This document shows, piece after piece, positions 48,106-58,514 of a stretch of 64,000 nt of DNA. The notes below the pieces were generated by a model. That model saw nothing but the letters and a program-made list of their open reading frames with translations. It was not told the origin of the DNA and ran no database searches. This stretch comes from Paralithodes platypus (Eukaryota; Arthropoda; Malacostraca; Decapoda; Lithodidae), in NCBI GenBank assembly GCA_032716605.1, contig CM064530.1, forward strand, positions 10,058,259 to 10,122,258, given 5' to 3'. The translations under genes and the position numbers were made by a program. Within the stretch, counting starts at the first letter, position 1. Each line of letters begins with the position of its first letter.

Positions 48106-48622
48106 CATTCATATTCATTATTTTATCTTTCTTTTCTTTCTTGCACTCCAAAAAACAATACTCACGAAAACAAAGAAATGCGAACATCAACAGACCGACT
48201 GGTTCAGACGAGGCTGTTCGTTCTTAGTAAATGGAGAAGTAGCACATTTCTGCAAAACTGAATTTACTTTAACGTCACTGTCTTATTCAACTATGAAATT
48301 AATTAAGTAGGGTTTTGATTGTTTGAATTGATCTCTGCGTATTTTGAAAGACTATGTCAGTCTCACAATTTACCCTTCCAATTCCGGTGCCGTCCATTTA
48401 TTACTTTATTCTGGCAACTATTAAACGATTGTATTCAGTTTCAAAAGGGCCTCCAGCAATTAACAGGCTTCGAACTATCTCATTAACCCTACTTACTACC
48501 ACAGATCCTTCTTAAACTTTACAACATTTTCTAAATATAGCTATAATAAAATATAATTCGTCGCCGGTACAGAAGGGGTTAATAACTTGTCGTGGCAGCT
48601 CGTTCTAAATAGTTACTACCCA

Positions 48623-48658
<36 letters not shown>

Positions 48659-48674
48659 AAAAAACATACTTAGC

Positions 48675-49220
48675 TTGATCTGTTTTGACTTGCTGTACAT
48701 GTTTTCCTGTGCTCCATCAATACTCCTCTTTTACTACTTGTTTTCTTCTTCTTCTTCTTCTCGTTTTCTCCTCGTATTCCCCTTCTTCCCTTTTTCTTCT
48801 CCTCGTATTCCCCTTCTTCCCCTTTTCTTCTCCTCGTATTCCCCTTCTTCCCGTTTTCTTCTTCTCTGGGTTCTAATCGTATTCCCCTTCTTCCGGTTTT
48901 CTTATTCTCGTTTTCTACTCGTATTCCCCTTCTTCCCGTTTTCTTCTCGTATTCCCCTTCTTTCCGTTTTCTTCTCCTCGTATTCCCCTTCTTCCCGTTT
49001 TCTCCTCGTATTCCCCTTTCTCTTGTTTTCTTCTTGTTTTCTCCTCGTATTCCCCTTCTTCCCGTTTTCTTCTCCTCGTTTCCTACTTAATTTATCCTTC
49101 TTCTCGTGTTCTCCTTCTCCTTGTTTTCTTCTTCTGTTCTCATTTTCTCATTCTGTTTATTTTCTTCTATTCGTCTACTCTTTCTCCTCCCTTTTTCTCC
49201 TTACTCTCGTTTTCTCGTAA
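48675..49220. repeat. Expanded polypyrimidine minisatellite upstream of copy 8
   Basis: The CTCCTCGTATTCCCCTTCTT motif (period roughly 30 bp, ending CCCGTTTTCTT) is repeated about eight or more times, making this block about 150 bp longer than in other units. The 181-codon frame across it is a Ser/Phe-rich translation of the repeat. Confidence 0.75.
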
Positions 49221-49934
49221 GCCTACTTCTTAGGCCTAGCTTTTGTAGGCAGCATCTTATGTATTCAGAGCCTAGCATTAAATTAGTTATTGCTTATATC
49301 ATCTAAAACTGACTCTCAACTTTCTAAATGTTACTTAATCGATACCGTACGAACTTTTTATAATCAATACTTGTTCGCAGATAATATGTTTATAAGTAAG
49401 TTTATAAATAATAAAGATATTAAGATAATAGTTAAAACTTGAGCATATTTTTATTGACTCCAAAAATTATGTTCGTAATCTTGTGCTGCATTACAATGGA
49501 AAGCATCATTGTAAAGCAATGGAAATAAACACGGTACAGATCCATAAATATATTGCAATGGCAACCCAGGAACTACAGGTACAATTTCAAGTTGGGCAAT
49601 GAAGCTCTTGCAATCAGACGTCGTTGTTGTAGAATTTAGTGAGGCTATACAGTACAGTCAGAATATTTCTTTCGATTTAGAAAAAGTCTTCAAAATTAAA
49701 TGGTTTAAGATAATTGAAGTGAACCCTCTAATTCTGACCGGTACTTCCTAATTTGAGTTAAACTGCTTGGAGGTAATTTTGATATAACGTAATTGGTGTC
49801 ATCTGATTGAAAGGATTAGGATTATAGACGGCGTCACACGGCATTCTGCTAGCGTTTTTACTATACCCTGTTCTAAATAGTGAAGAATTGATATCCAAAG
49901 TCCAAACCTTATATCCTGTACTTGTATTGCCGAA

Positions 49935-50758
49935 TGTGTGGTGTGGTAATGAACATACTGTATATGGGGAGTGTGGAGAGAGGCTATAATGTGTGGTGTG
50001 GTAATGAACATACTGTATATGGGGAGTGTGGAGAGAGGCTATAATGTGTGGTGTGGTAATGAACACACTGTATATGGGGAGTGTGGAGAGAGGCTATAAT
50101 GTGTGGTGTGGTAATGAACATACTGTATATGGGGAGTGTGGAGAGAGGCTATAATGTGTGGTGTGGTAATGAACATACTGTATATGGGGAGTGTGGAGAG
50201 AGGCTATAATGTGTGGTGTGGTAATGAACATACTGTATATGGGGAGTGTGGAGAGAGCTATAATGTGTGGTGTGGTAATGAACATACTGTATATGGGGAG
50301 TGTGGAGAGAGGCTATAATGTGTGGTGTGGTAATGAACATACTGTATATGGGGAGTGTGGAGAGAGGCTATAATGTGTGGTGTGGTAATGAACATACTGT
50401 ATATGGGGAGTGTGGAGAGAGGCTATAATGTGTGGTGTGGTAATGAACATACTGTATATGGGGAGTGTGGCGAGAGGCCTATAATGTGTGGTGTGGTATG
50501 AACATACTGTATATGGGGAGTGTGGAGAGAGGCTATAATGTGTGGTGTGGTAATGAACATACTGTATATGGGGAGTGTGGAGAGAGGCTATAATGTGTGG
50601 TGTGGTAATGAACATACTGTATATGGGGAGTGTGGAGAGAGGCTATAATGTGTGGTGTGGTAATGAACATACTGTATATGGGGAGTGTGGAGAGAGGCTA
50701 TAATGTGTGGTGTGGTAATGAACATACTGTATATGGGGAGTGTGGAGAGAGGCTATAA
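49935..50758. repeat. 55-bp minisatellite, 15 copies
   Basis: The unit starts TGTGTGGTGTGGTAATGAAC, continues ATACTGTATATGGGGAGTGT and ends GGAGAGAGGCTATAA. Fifteen units total 824 bp, with three single-base indels. Other array units have a single related stretch here (TTGTGGTAATGGGAGTGTGG...GAGGCTATAAGGTCACC), so the tract grew from one unit-internal copy. Confidence 0.92.
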
Positions 50759-51376
50759 TGTCACCAGTAGCGGCAATATGACAAAGGTTGGCTGATCTCT
50801 GTTAATAAAGGGTCTCTAGATATAATTGTTAAGGGGGGAGTTGTATTCAATGATCGACTTATATTATTGTTTCATTACTTTTGTTTTTATTTTCCTCCCT
50901 AGACCTCCACCAAGCTTAAACAACATCCCCAAGGACCCGGTCCCTTCTAGATAAATGTGTACATTTTTCAGTAGAACAATAATTTCGGTTTCCCCTATAT
51001 TACAGGCTCGTTATCACACACCAGGAAAAAATCGACATGTAAATGGTACGAAAGGTCTTAATATTGGCAAAAAAATGGGGCGAATAATTATAAAATCGTC
51101 AAATTAATAGCCCGAACGTCTTAAAATCTGAAAACTAAAGGGGCTAATCATGAGGGAGAAGGGGGCCACAAAAACAAAGGGATGATTTCATAAAGTGAAC
51201 CATAAAATAAAGATTATCTTAAGACTCGTATACTACTTCTATAAGAATGTCATAATGGCAAGCAGTGCCTCTAGCAAATCCTTCACATATTTAATGAAAT
51301 TGCCTAACGACATAAACAAAAATAAAAAGTCGAGTTGGGAAGGAATACAGATAAAAGTATCAAATTCCTTCTTTTA

Positions 51377-51461
51377 ACTCTCGTGGTGGTGTAGGTGACT
51401 GGACCTCCTACCTGTACGGTTCGAATCTTAGCCCTGTCAGATATATATATATATATATATG
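51377..51461 (+). repeat. tRNA-derived SINE-like insertion with TA tail
   Basis: CTCGTGGTGGTGTAGGTGAC (A-box region) then GGTTCGAATCTTAGCC (B box) on the plus strand, followed by (TA)n. It lies inside an array segment that lacks it in other units, in the A-rich/TA tract after CCTAACGA. The orientation is opposite to the SINE of the array units. Confidence 0.5.
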
Positions 51462-51732
51462 ATATAACATCATATGTAGTTATGGGGTCAAACACATGAC
51501 GAAAGAGTAGTATGTATGTTAAAAGTCAAGTAGCCACTCATTTTCTATACTTAGATTGTGCACACTGGCTTAATTATACAAATACAGTTATAATGGATAA
51601 TCGGAATTTCATAAATGACCTATCATAACTGACTGTTCTGCAATAGCATTATCATATAGGCTATTGGATAAACAGAGGACGTTGCCATACACTCAATTTT
51701 TCCGTGTTTCTATTGCGGGCATGAATCACTAG

Positions 51733-51930
51733 TTAACCCCTTCAGTACCATGACGCCTTTTTACCTTTGATGCTGGCTAAAACTGGATGATTTATGCCGT
51801 TTACTACGAGGGGTTATTGAGATTGTATGTACCCATTTGAGTCTTAAGAGGTTAATTATAAACTGAAGAAAATCGTCTAATGGTAACCAGAATATGATGA
51901 CAATTACGTGATGGTGGTGAAGGGGGTTAA
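51733..51930. mobile_element. 198-bp MITE bordered by TTAA
   Basis: The left end is TTAACCCCTTCAGTACCATG and the right end GGTGGTGAAGGGGGTTAA. The reverse complement of the right end (TTAACCCCCTTCACCACC) matches the left. The ends resemble those of the element at 38843-39067 and the in-array element. No open frame of interest. Confidence 0.65.
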
Positions 51931-53194
51931 GGAGCTTATCTATTTTCACGAATCTGACTTCTAGGCACACCCTTGAGCGCTGTTCCGTACGAATGGCTTT
52001 GGTAGGCAAACATTTGGATTCGTACGAGTTGCCAGTCTGGAGAGTGGTCAAATTTGAAATAGTAACAATTGTATTATGATGACACGTTTGTTGATTATTA
52101 TATTATAGCCACCGTTAGGCTATTTTATTCGTTTAGGAAACATCTGTGAGAGTCAAAGGGTTGATTTTGATACTCGGTGCTCATTCGTTCCTATAGCTCC
52201 TCCCCATGCTAAATAAAAATCATCTCGCTTTACTCAGAATAAGACAAAGTAAATGAGATCGTTTACTGAAGGGGTTAATTCAACGATTGCATGGCACTGC
52301 AGATAACAATCTATATAAGTAATTATGAGACTGTATCAGTTGCAAACACAACACTACATTTTTCCCTTGTGCTTCAGATAATTTGTGTTCTTAAATCAGG
52401 AGTTTTTGTTTACTAGGGGTTGCAAGGCTCAGTTGATAGAGCTATAGAATATAAATTGGAATACCAGGGATCGAATGTATAACGGAATTTATATGTTTAT
52501 TGTAAATAAGGTGATATCGAAGGTTTAGCCGTTCTGCAAAACGCCAAAGTGTTCTGACTCACGCCAACATGTAAATAATAAACCCGTCACCAGGTTTACA
52601 CATCATATAAGATGTCCGGTCATATCCAAGATTTGCGCCGGTGGTATAGTAACAGTCACCGATGAGAATTATTACCTTACCTGATATTTGCAAATCGGTA
52701 ATAATAGCCAGAAAGCAGAGAACACAAATATAATCGGATCTTGAAAGGGTTAAGGCCATAATTTACTGCATGTCCTAATGTGTATGATTGAGGCTGTATA
52801 TTTACTCTTTTTGTCCACGTGAAGTATCTCTCTTCATGGTGTTACCTAGGGTGTAATGCCGTGAAAAGCACCCAACCGAGGGCTTTTTCATTCAATTTCC
52901 TTCGATTACACTGAGTTATGTTAATTGTTAAGTGTCTAAAGAGTTCAAATTGTATCAATATTCTGTCACTTAAAATTAGTTAGTTCAAATAGGTCTTCAG
53001 AGGCTATCAACCCTTCTGGATTATTAAGCCAGCACACTGTAAGTCAAGAATAGCGTCAGGACTGGAAACCCTTTTCGAGAACTCCAGTCCCTTGACACCT
53101 AAAGGTATCTATCTTCAGTCTATTACCCAAATAAAGCGTAAATACTCCCTGAAGTTGTACTAAAAAAAGATCTAAAATAAGGTCATCGTGTGTT
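51931..53194. other. No gene; degraded repeat DNA
   Basis: I see only fragments: MITE-type ends (AAAGGGTTGATT at about 52157, GAAGGGGTTAATT at about 52268 and CTTGAAAGGGTTAAGG at about 52741), a tRNA-like segment (52415-52485) and a partial copy of the repeat described at 53195. No coding region is supported. Confidence 0.5.
52415..52485 (+). repeat. Degenerate tRNA-like (SINE) segment
   Basis: GGCTCAGTTGATAGAGC resembles a tRNA A box/D arm, and 40 nt later GGGATCGAATG resembles a B box. The stems do not close, so a functional tRNA is unlikely. Confidence 0.4.
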
Positions 53195-53411
53195 ACCCCC
53201 TGTAGTCAAGTATCTCCCATCATGGTGAAGCCTGCGGTGTAATACTTTGTTAGCACTGAACCGAACCAGAGTATCGAGTGTGGGAGGTCAAGGTAATTAC
53301 TGACTTAAGAGAAACAAGGTTAAGAAAGTACTTTGTCTAGTTGTGATAATGGAAAGTAATTTATTAGGGAGTCAACCAGTGTTTATAGTCTATACAAATA
53401 TAGTTAAGTTT

Positions 53412-53413
<2 letters not shown>
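53195..53413 (+). repeat. Dispersed repeat, plus-strand copy of an inverted pair
   Basis: Contains CATGGTGAAGCCTGCGGTGT and AACAAGGTTAAGAAAGTACT-like segments and ends GTTTATCC directly before a CT microsatellite. The reverse complement of 56700-56950 matches it along its whole length, with the same GTTTATCC-microsatellite border. A shorter relative lies at about 52812-52870. Confidence 0.65.

Positions 53414-53502
<89 letters not shown>
53414..53502. repeat. (CT)n microsatellite
   Basis: About 44 uninterrupted CT dinucleotides. Confidence 0.95.
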
Positions 53503-53505
<3 letters not shown>

Positions 53506-53755
53506 ATTATATTCGTAACGTTGGTGTAACCATGGACATTGTTGAACTGTATAACATAGATACACTTTTTTTTAAACGAAACTTCGCCTTCTTTTCGAGG
53601 TGGAATCACTCGCCTACGATTTGATATGAGTTCACATTAATTACCCTTTTCGCATCTTTCTTAGGTCCATATAATATATATATATATATATAAAATATTC
53701 TTTACAGGGCATTTCAAAACTGTCAAATTATTTTTCTTTTCTCCCAGCTATGCTA

Positions 53756-53996
53756 TGCGCGCGCGCGTGTGTGTATGAGTGATTGTATGTATGTATGCCT
53801 ATATAATTATGTCTGTTTATTTGTGTTTGTGTGTGTGTGTGTCTAATTGATTGTGTATGTGTGTGTGTCAGTAAATGTGTATGCGTGTGTTTGCGTGACT
53901 GTGTATATATGTTTGTGAATGATTGCGTATGAATTATATGTGTGTGTATGTTTGCGTAATCATGTGTGTGTGTGTGTTTTTTGTTTTTTTTTTTTT
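53756..53996. repeat. TG-rich imperfect microsatellite
   Basis: A short (GC)n start, then about 200 bp of TG/TA alternation with interruptions, ending in a T run. The His/Thr-rich frame across the opposite strand is an artefact. Confidence 0.8.
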
Positions 53997-54151
53997 CACC
54001 TACCAATACGTTGCTGATGGAGGGGGCATGGTGCTGGACCTTGCCTGAAGGACACTACTCCAATTATGGGTTAAAGAGTTACAGAGGAGGAGAGCCTTAC
54101 TATAATTCATCCTCTGTGTTAGGGCTACCGTTCCCTGGGTACCCTTAGTTG

Positions 54152-54186
54152 GAGAGAGAGAGAGCGAGAGCGAGAGCGAGAGCGAG

Positions 54187-54245
<59 letters not shown>

Positions 54246-54252
54246 AGAGAGT

Positions 54253-54327
<75 letters not shown>

Positions 54328-54328
54328 G
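54152..54328. repeat. (GA)n microsatellite with GAGC interruptions
   Basis: About 175 bp of GA with a block of GAGAGC units at the start. Confidence 0.93.
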
Positions 54329-54563
54329 TGGGATGAACGTAAATTGAACCTTTATTTATAGAGTATACTGTTTCGCTGCCACTTAAAATATTCCAAAATG
54401 TAGAATCCCATATTGATTAGGCCGTCATATCTGTGAAATACATGTATGAATTACTGCATATTTATATAATTGTTGATTCCATATATGTTTGTAATACCTA
54501 TCATGTATTACAAAGTACATATTACAATAAATACGGTAGTCCAACGCCGCTAATACTACTATA

Positions 54564-54767
54564 CTCCATTCATTATAGGTAGGCGAGAAACTGTGAACCC
54601 TAACCTCTGTAGCTCACAAACGACGAGAGTAATCGAGCTAATATTTCTACCAGTTGGGAAGAGTCAGTCAAGTAATAGATGTGGAAATTCACAGCCAATT
54701 TGCTCTAACCCTTTTTAAGTTACAGAGGATAGAGGTCATGATTTCTCGCCTACTTACAGCGAATGGA
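54564..54767. mobile_element. MITE with ~50-bp imperfect terminal inverted repeats
   Basis: The left end TCCATTCATTATAGGTAGGC continues GAGAAAC, and the right end reverse complement TCCATTCGCTGTAAGTAGGC continues GAGAAAT. Similarity carries on through CTCTGTA for about 50 bp. CTATA occurs just outside both ends (54559-54563 and 54768-54772), a possible 5-bp target duplication. About 203 bp, no coding capacity, superfamily unassigned. Confidence 0.65.
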
Positions 54768-54832
54768 CTATAGCTTGACATTTTCTTATATTAGAAGATT
54801 TTGTTGAAGTATTGGTTGTATTGTAGGCTCAC

Positions 54833-55390
54833 TTGTATTGGTATCGTGTGTCAATTAATCAGACACGCACACGTACACATATTGAGCATTGTTCGCATGT
54901 GTGGGGAGGATCCTCTCACACAGCACTTCTCGAAAAAGTAGAAAAGAAAGCCTTTCGTTTCATTAACTCTCGTCCACTCACTGACTCTTTGCAATATCTC
55001 TCTCTTCGCCGCAGTGTTGCATCTCTCTCGCTATTCTACCGCTATTACAATAATCAATGTTCCTCAGAGCTCTCTCAGTGTATTCCACCTCCTTTACGTA
55101 GATTACGTAACACACGTCCTGCAACATAATCCCATCCCTACTATGTGCAGCTCTCCAATCCAAGAGTGAAACGATATTCTCAAACCTTCTTCTATTCAAC
55201 AGCTGAGCTCTGGAACTCTCTCCCTGAATCCATCTTCCCCTCATCCTATGACTTAAATTGCTTCAAACTACGTGTGTCCAGGCATTTTGGCTCGAACACT
55301 CCTTGATTTTGGCCCTGTCACTCTTTCAACTGGGGGAGGCACTCGTTACAGGCAGTTCTGCCTTTTTTCTCCCTCATCCACATAGAAAAC
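54833..55390 (+). mobile_element. Non-LTR retrotransposon 3' fragment (RT C-terminal region)
   Basis: The plus-strand frame from 54833 contains HCSHVWGGSSHTALLEKVEK, then FINSRPLTDSLQYLSLRR and SLFYRYYNNQCSSELSQC, the usual C-terminal sequence of arthropod non-LTR polyproteins (the LEYCSHVWGG type). After a stop near 55127 and at least one frameshift, AELWNSLPESIFPSSYDLN (about 55200-55257) and the FKLRVSRHF region continue the same family. 5'-truncated and broken, so dead. The clade (CR1/Jockey-like versus other) is not resolved. Confidence 0.75.
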
Positions 55391-55429
55391 AAAAATACTC
55401 ACATTCCCCCCACTCTCTCTCTCTTTCTC

Positions 55430-55805
55430 CTTCCATAAAACACCTACACTCTCTCCCTCCCTCCCTCACCTAGCCACTCACTCTCTCTCTCTCTCTCTCC
55501 CTCACCTAACCACACTCTCTCTCTCCTTTCATAACACACACCTACACTCTCCCTCCCTTACCTAACCACACACACACACACTCTCTCTCTTGCTCTCTGC
55601 ATCCATAACACACCTACACACTCTCCCTCCCTCACCTAACCACTCTTTCTCCTTTCATAACACACCTAGGCTTCACTCTCTCCCTCCCTCACCTAACCAC
55701 TCTCTCTCTCTCTCTCCTTCCACTACACACACCTACAGACTCTCCCTCCCTCCCTCGCACCTCACCACACACTCTCACTCTCTTTCTCTCTCTCTTGCAC
55801 CTCAC
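55430..55805. repeat. CT/CA-rich minisatellite
   Basis: Five to six imperfect units, each with a CTCCTTCCATAACACACCTA-like start, then CACTCTCCCTCCCTCACCTA and ACCACTCTCTC. The period varies around 60-75 bp. It follows the end of the non-LTR fragment. Confidence 0.7.
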
Positions 55806-55859
55806 CACGCCCAATTTCCCCACGCCCAAAGAATATTAACCTAAATACTTCACACACAC

Positions 55860-56630
55860 ACACACATACACACAAGCGGGGGTGTCCTATGGCATGAACG
55901 AGGTCGATGGTATATGAATGGAAGCCCGCGCAGAAGGTCGATACAATTGAGAAACAGGGTTGATTAGGAGGTCGTAGAAGGTAAAAACAATTATAAACGG
56001 GATCGATTTATTGGCCAACTGATCGGGTTCGTAGATTAGGTAATGAAATAAGGTATATTTTTTAACCCCTTCCGTACCGGCGACGTCTTTTTATTGTTAT
56101 TCAAGCTACATTTCGACGATTGTGTGCAGTTTAACCCATACAGTACCAGGGACGCCCATTTGATCATATTCTGGCAATTACAAGACGATTTTATTCAGCT
56201 TAGGAAGGACCTTCAACAATAATAAGACTTCAAACTATCTCAACCAACCCTTTTGACTACCACAGATCCTTTCCAAGCATCAAAATATCGTCTAAATATA
56301 GCTAGAATATATCATAACACACGTCGCTGGTACTCAGAGGGTTGAGGAGGATTTGTGGTAGTAAACGGGGTTAAGTGATATAGCTCGAAGCCTGTTATAG
56401 TTTCTGGAGGTCATTTTTAAACTGAATAAAATGGTCTTATAGTAGTCAGAATAATGTTAAAAGGACGGCTCTCTCTCTCTCTCACACACTCACATATCGG
56501 CAGTCTAAATGAGACCACAAACCCTTTCCTGTGACTCTATGGTTAACACAATATTAATAATACTCATTTTTATCTTTGAGGTCACACCCAAGCTTTCTTG
56601 ACACCTTGTTTAAATATCTTGGAATTTGCA
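55860..56630. repeat. No gene; nested MITE-type elements
   Basis: TTTAACCCCTTCCGTACCGG starts at about 56069, and a second start (TTTAACCCATACAGTACCAG) lies at about 56131 with a matching right end CGTCGCTGGTACTCAGAGGG near 56325-56345. A reversed partial copy follows at about 56395-56470. All belong to the TTAACCC-ended family seen in the array units. A 55855-55876 CA run and a short CT run also occur. Confidence 0.5.
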
Positions 56631-56632
56631 CC

Positions 56633-56636
<4 letters not shown>

Positions 56637-56693
<57 letters not shown>

Positions 56694-56733
56694 AGAAGGA
56701 GAAGGAGAAGCAGGAGGAAGAGGAGGAGGAGGA
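56637..56733. repeat. (GA)n to (GGA)n microsatellite
   Basis: GA dinucleotides grading into AGGAGA and GGA trinucleotides. It adjoins the minus-strand copy of the dispersed repeat. Confidence 0.9.
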
Positions 56734-56950
56734 TAAACTGAACTATAATTGTATATACTAGCTGGCAGACTCCCTGCTAACTTACTCTCCATTAGCTCAA
56801 CTAGACAGGGTACTTTCTTAACCTTGTCTCTTTTAAGTGAGTAATTACCTCCCATCCCACACAGACACTCCGCGGCTCGGTTCCGTGCTAATAAGGTATT
56901 ACACCGCAGGCTTCACCATGACTAGTGATACTTAACTTAGTAACTACTAT
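56734..56950 (-). repeat. Dispersed repeat, minus-strand copy of an inverted pair
   Basis: The reverse complement aligns with 53195-53413 throughout (for example CATGGTGAAGCCTGCGGTGT is shared), with roughly 80% identity by eye. Confidence 0.65.
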
Positions 56951-57826
56951 GGGTTTCAGAGGCCGTGTGGCATCGTTTTTCGGGAATAACTTATTAACAA
57001 ACAGTTGGATCAGCATGATATTTTGACAGTTTTTTTTCACACCGTCCCCTAATTTTCGTCAAAATAGTGCATTACCAAAAGTGTAGAGATAAGCCACTTG
57101 TCCCTGTATCATGAGGTTAAAGTCACTCATTAATGACTAAGAAACAGGCAAAGCTACCGTGGCTTACCTGTGAGAACCACCAAACCATTATTGCTCCTCC
57201 ATCAAACACGGTAGTTATCAGCCACCACCCAACCCTACTATTGCCTTTAAATTCAAGTTATCTGTCAATATAAAGTATAAATATACAAAAAGTATGTATT
57301 TTTGTATATTTTTATTTTGATATTGACAGATAACATAAAATCATATATTTTTAGCCAGAATGAAAGGTAAAAAGGTGTCATGGTGTTGAAGGGTAAGGGG
57401 AGGCTGACCATTCATTTGACCCTGAAGCCAAAATTTCACGATTTTTTTCTTCTTTCTAAAATGCTTCTTTTAACATAGAATAACATAGGAGGGCAAAAAT
57501 ACCCATATCGCATTCATACCCCCCCCCCCCCCTCCCCACCCATCCAACCAAATTTGACCCACCCAGCCCAAAATTATTTTGTTTTGAATTTTTGTTTAAA
57601 ATGATTCTTTCAACAATAGAGAATATCATATGAGGGCATAAACACCCATATGACATCCCTAAAACCCCCTCCCCCTTCCCCCCCCCCCCCCAATATAATA
57701 CATATATATATCATACTTCACCCATAGGCCCAACCCATAGGCCTATAATATTATAGTATACCATAAATATCTCTGGCCTACTATCGTTTTCTCTTACATT
57801 GTAGAAAACGCAATTTTAGGAGTATC
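56951..57826. other. No gene; hairpin, tandem duplication and poly-C tracts
   Basis: Holds a 78-bp perfect-armed hairpin (57257-57334), a MITE-type right end (about 57354-57405) and two diverged copies of a ~150-bp segment each ending in a poly-C run (about 57440-57545 and 57590-57695). Confidence 0.5.
57257..57334. repeat. Inverted repeat / hairpin
   Basis: GTTATCTGTCAATAT at 57257-57271 and ATATTGACAGATAAC at 57320-57334 are perfect inverted arms. The AT-rich interior is also largely self-complementary (TATAAATATACAAAAA against TTTTTGTATATTTTTA). Confidence 0.8.
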
Positions 57827-58065
57827 TACACCATTTCTCGCAAACAAATTGAGACAATATACCTTTTTTCTTTCGTCTGCGATTTCCAGAAATCATATAT
57901 TGGTAACTTCAAATTGAAACTACTAAAATGTATATTGCTCTGCTTCGTTCCCCTTCTACACAATATATATGGGACTATATGGCACATGTTTGGTGTGCTC
58001 AAACTGGCCACTCCTCTGATATGTTCTCTGAATCGACCCATTTTATTTTGAATATTGCGCCACAA

Positions 58066-58114
<49 letters not shown>

Positions 58115-58514
58115 TTATATACGTATATATTATATATTTTTTTCAGCACCTTCAATTATTCAATATGAGAAAGCGAGGACGCTAAGTTGTAGGTGATGAT
58201 TGTAGGATACGCCATGAAAAAATTGTGGGAAATTTGAATGATTTTTCGATGATTTGAATATTTTTACATATAGTGCGATGAAATTCGCGTGTGCGCACGC
58301 GCACATACAGTGATGAATTTTTCAGTGAGTCTTAGCATTTCCATTGGTATTAAAATGGTATAATGCCAGAAACAAAATCTCTTATACAGGGTGAATTGGG
58401 GGTGTAAAGGTCAGCCTCCCCCTTGTGATTCATGCCCGTAACAGAAACACAGACAAAAAGCGTGTATGCCAATGTCCTCTGTTTGCCCGATTATATGATA
58501 ACGCTGGTGTTGAA
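57827..58514. other. No recognisable gene
   Basis: AT-rich DNA with a TA microsatellite at about 58068-58110. The open frames here are short and show no known motif. Confidence 0.4.

Larger units (their letters stand above)
47746..51620. repeat. Terminal array spacer beyond copy 8 (no gene)
   Basis: Array homology continues but is more diverged. It includes an expanded polypyrimidine block (48675-49220), about 415 bp of unrelated sequence replacing a standard segment (49460-49875), a 55-bp minisatellite (49935-50758), the empty site of the 645-bp element (about 50848), the dispersed repeat (about 50880-51180) and a tRNA-like insertion (51377-51440). The last recognisable array sequence is AATCGGAATTTCATAAATGACC at about 51600-51622. 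Confidence 0.65.

Noticed and set aside
49758..50615. Repetitive open frames on both strands (HTTHYSL... and VWCGNEHTVYGEC...)
   Set aside because: They are translations of the 55-bp minisatellite. Period 55 is not a multiple of three and indels shift the frames.
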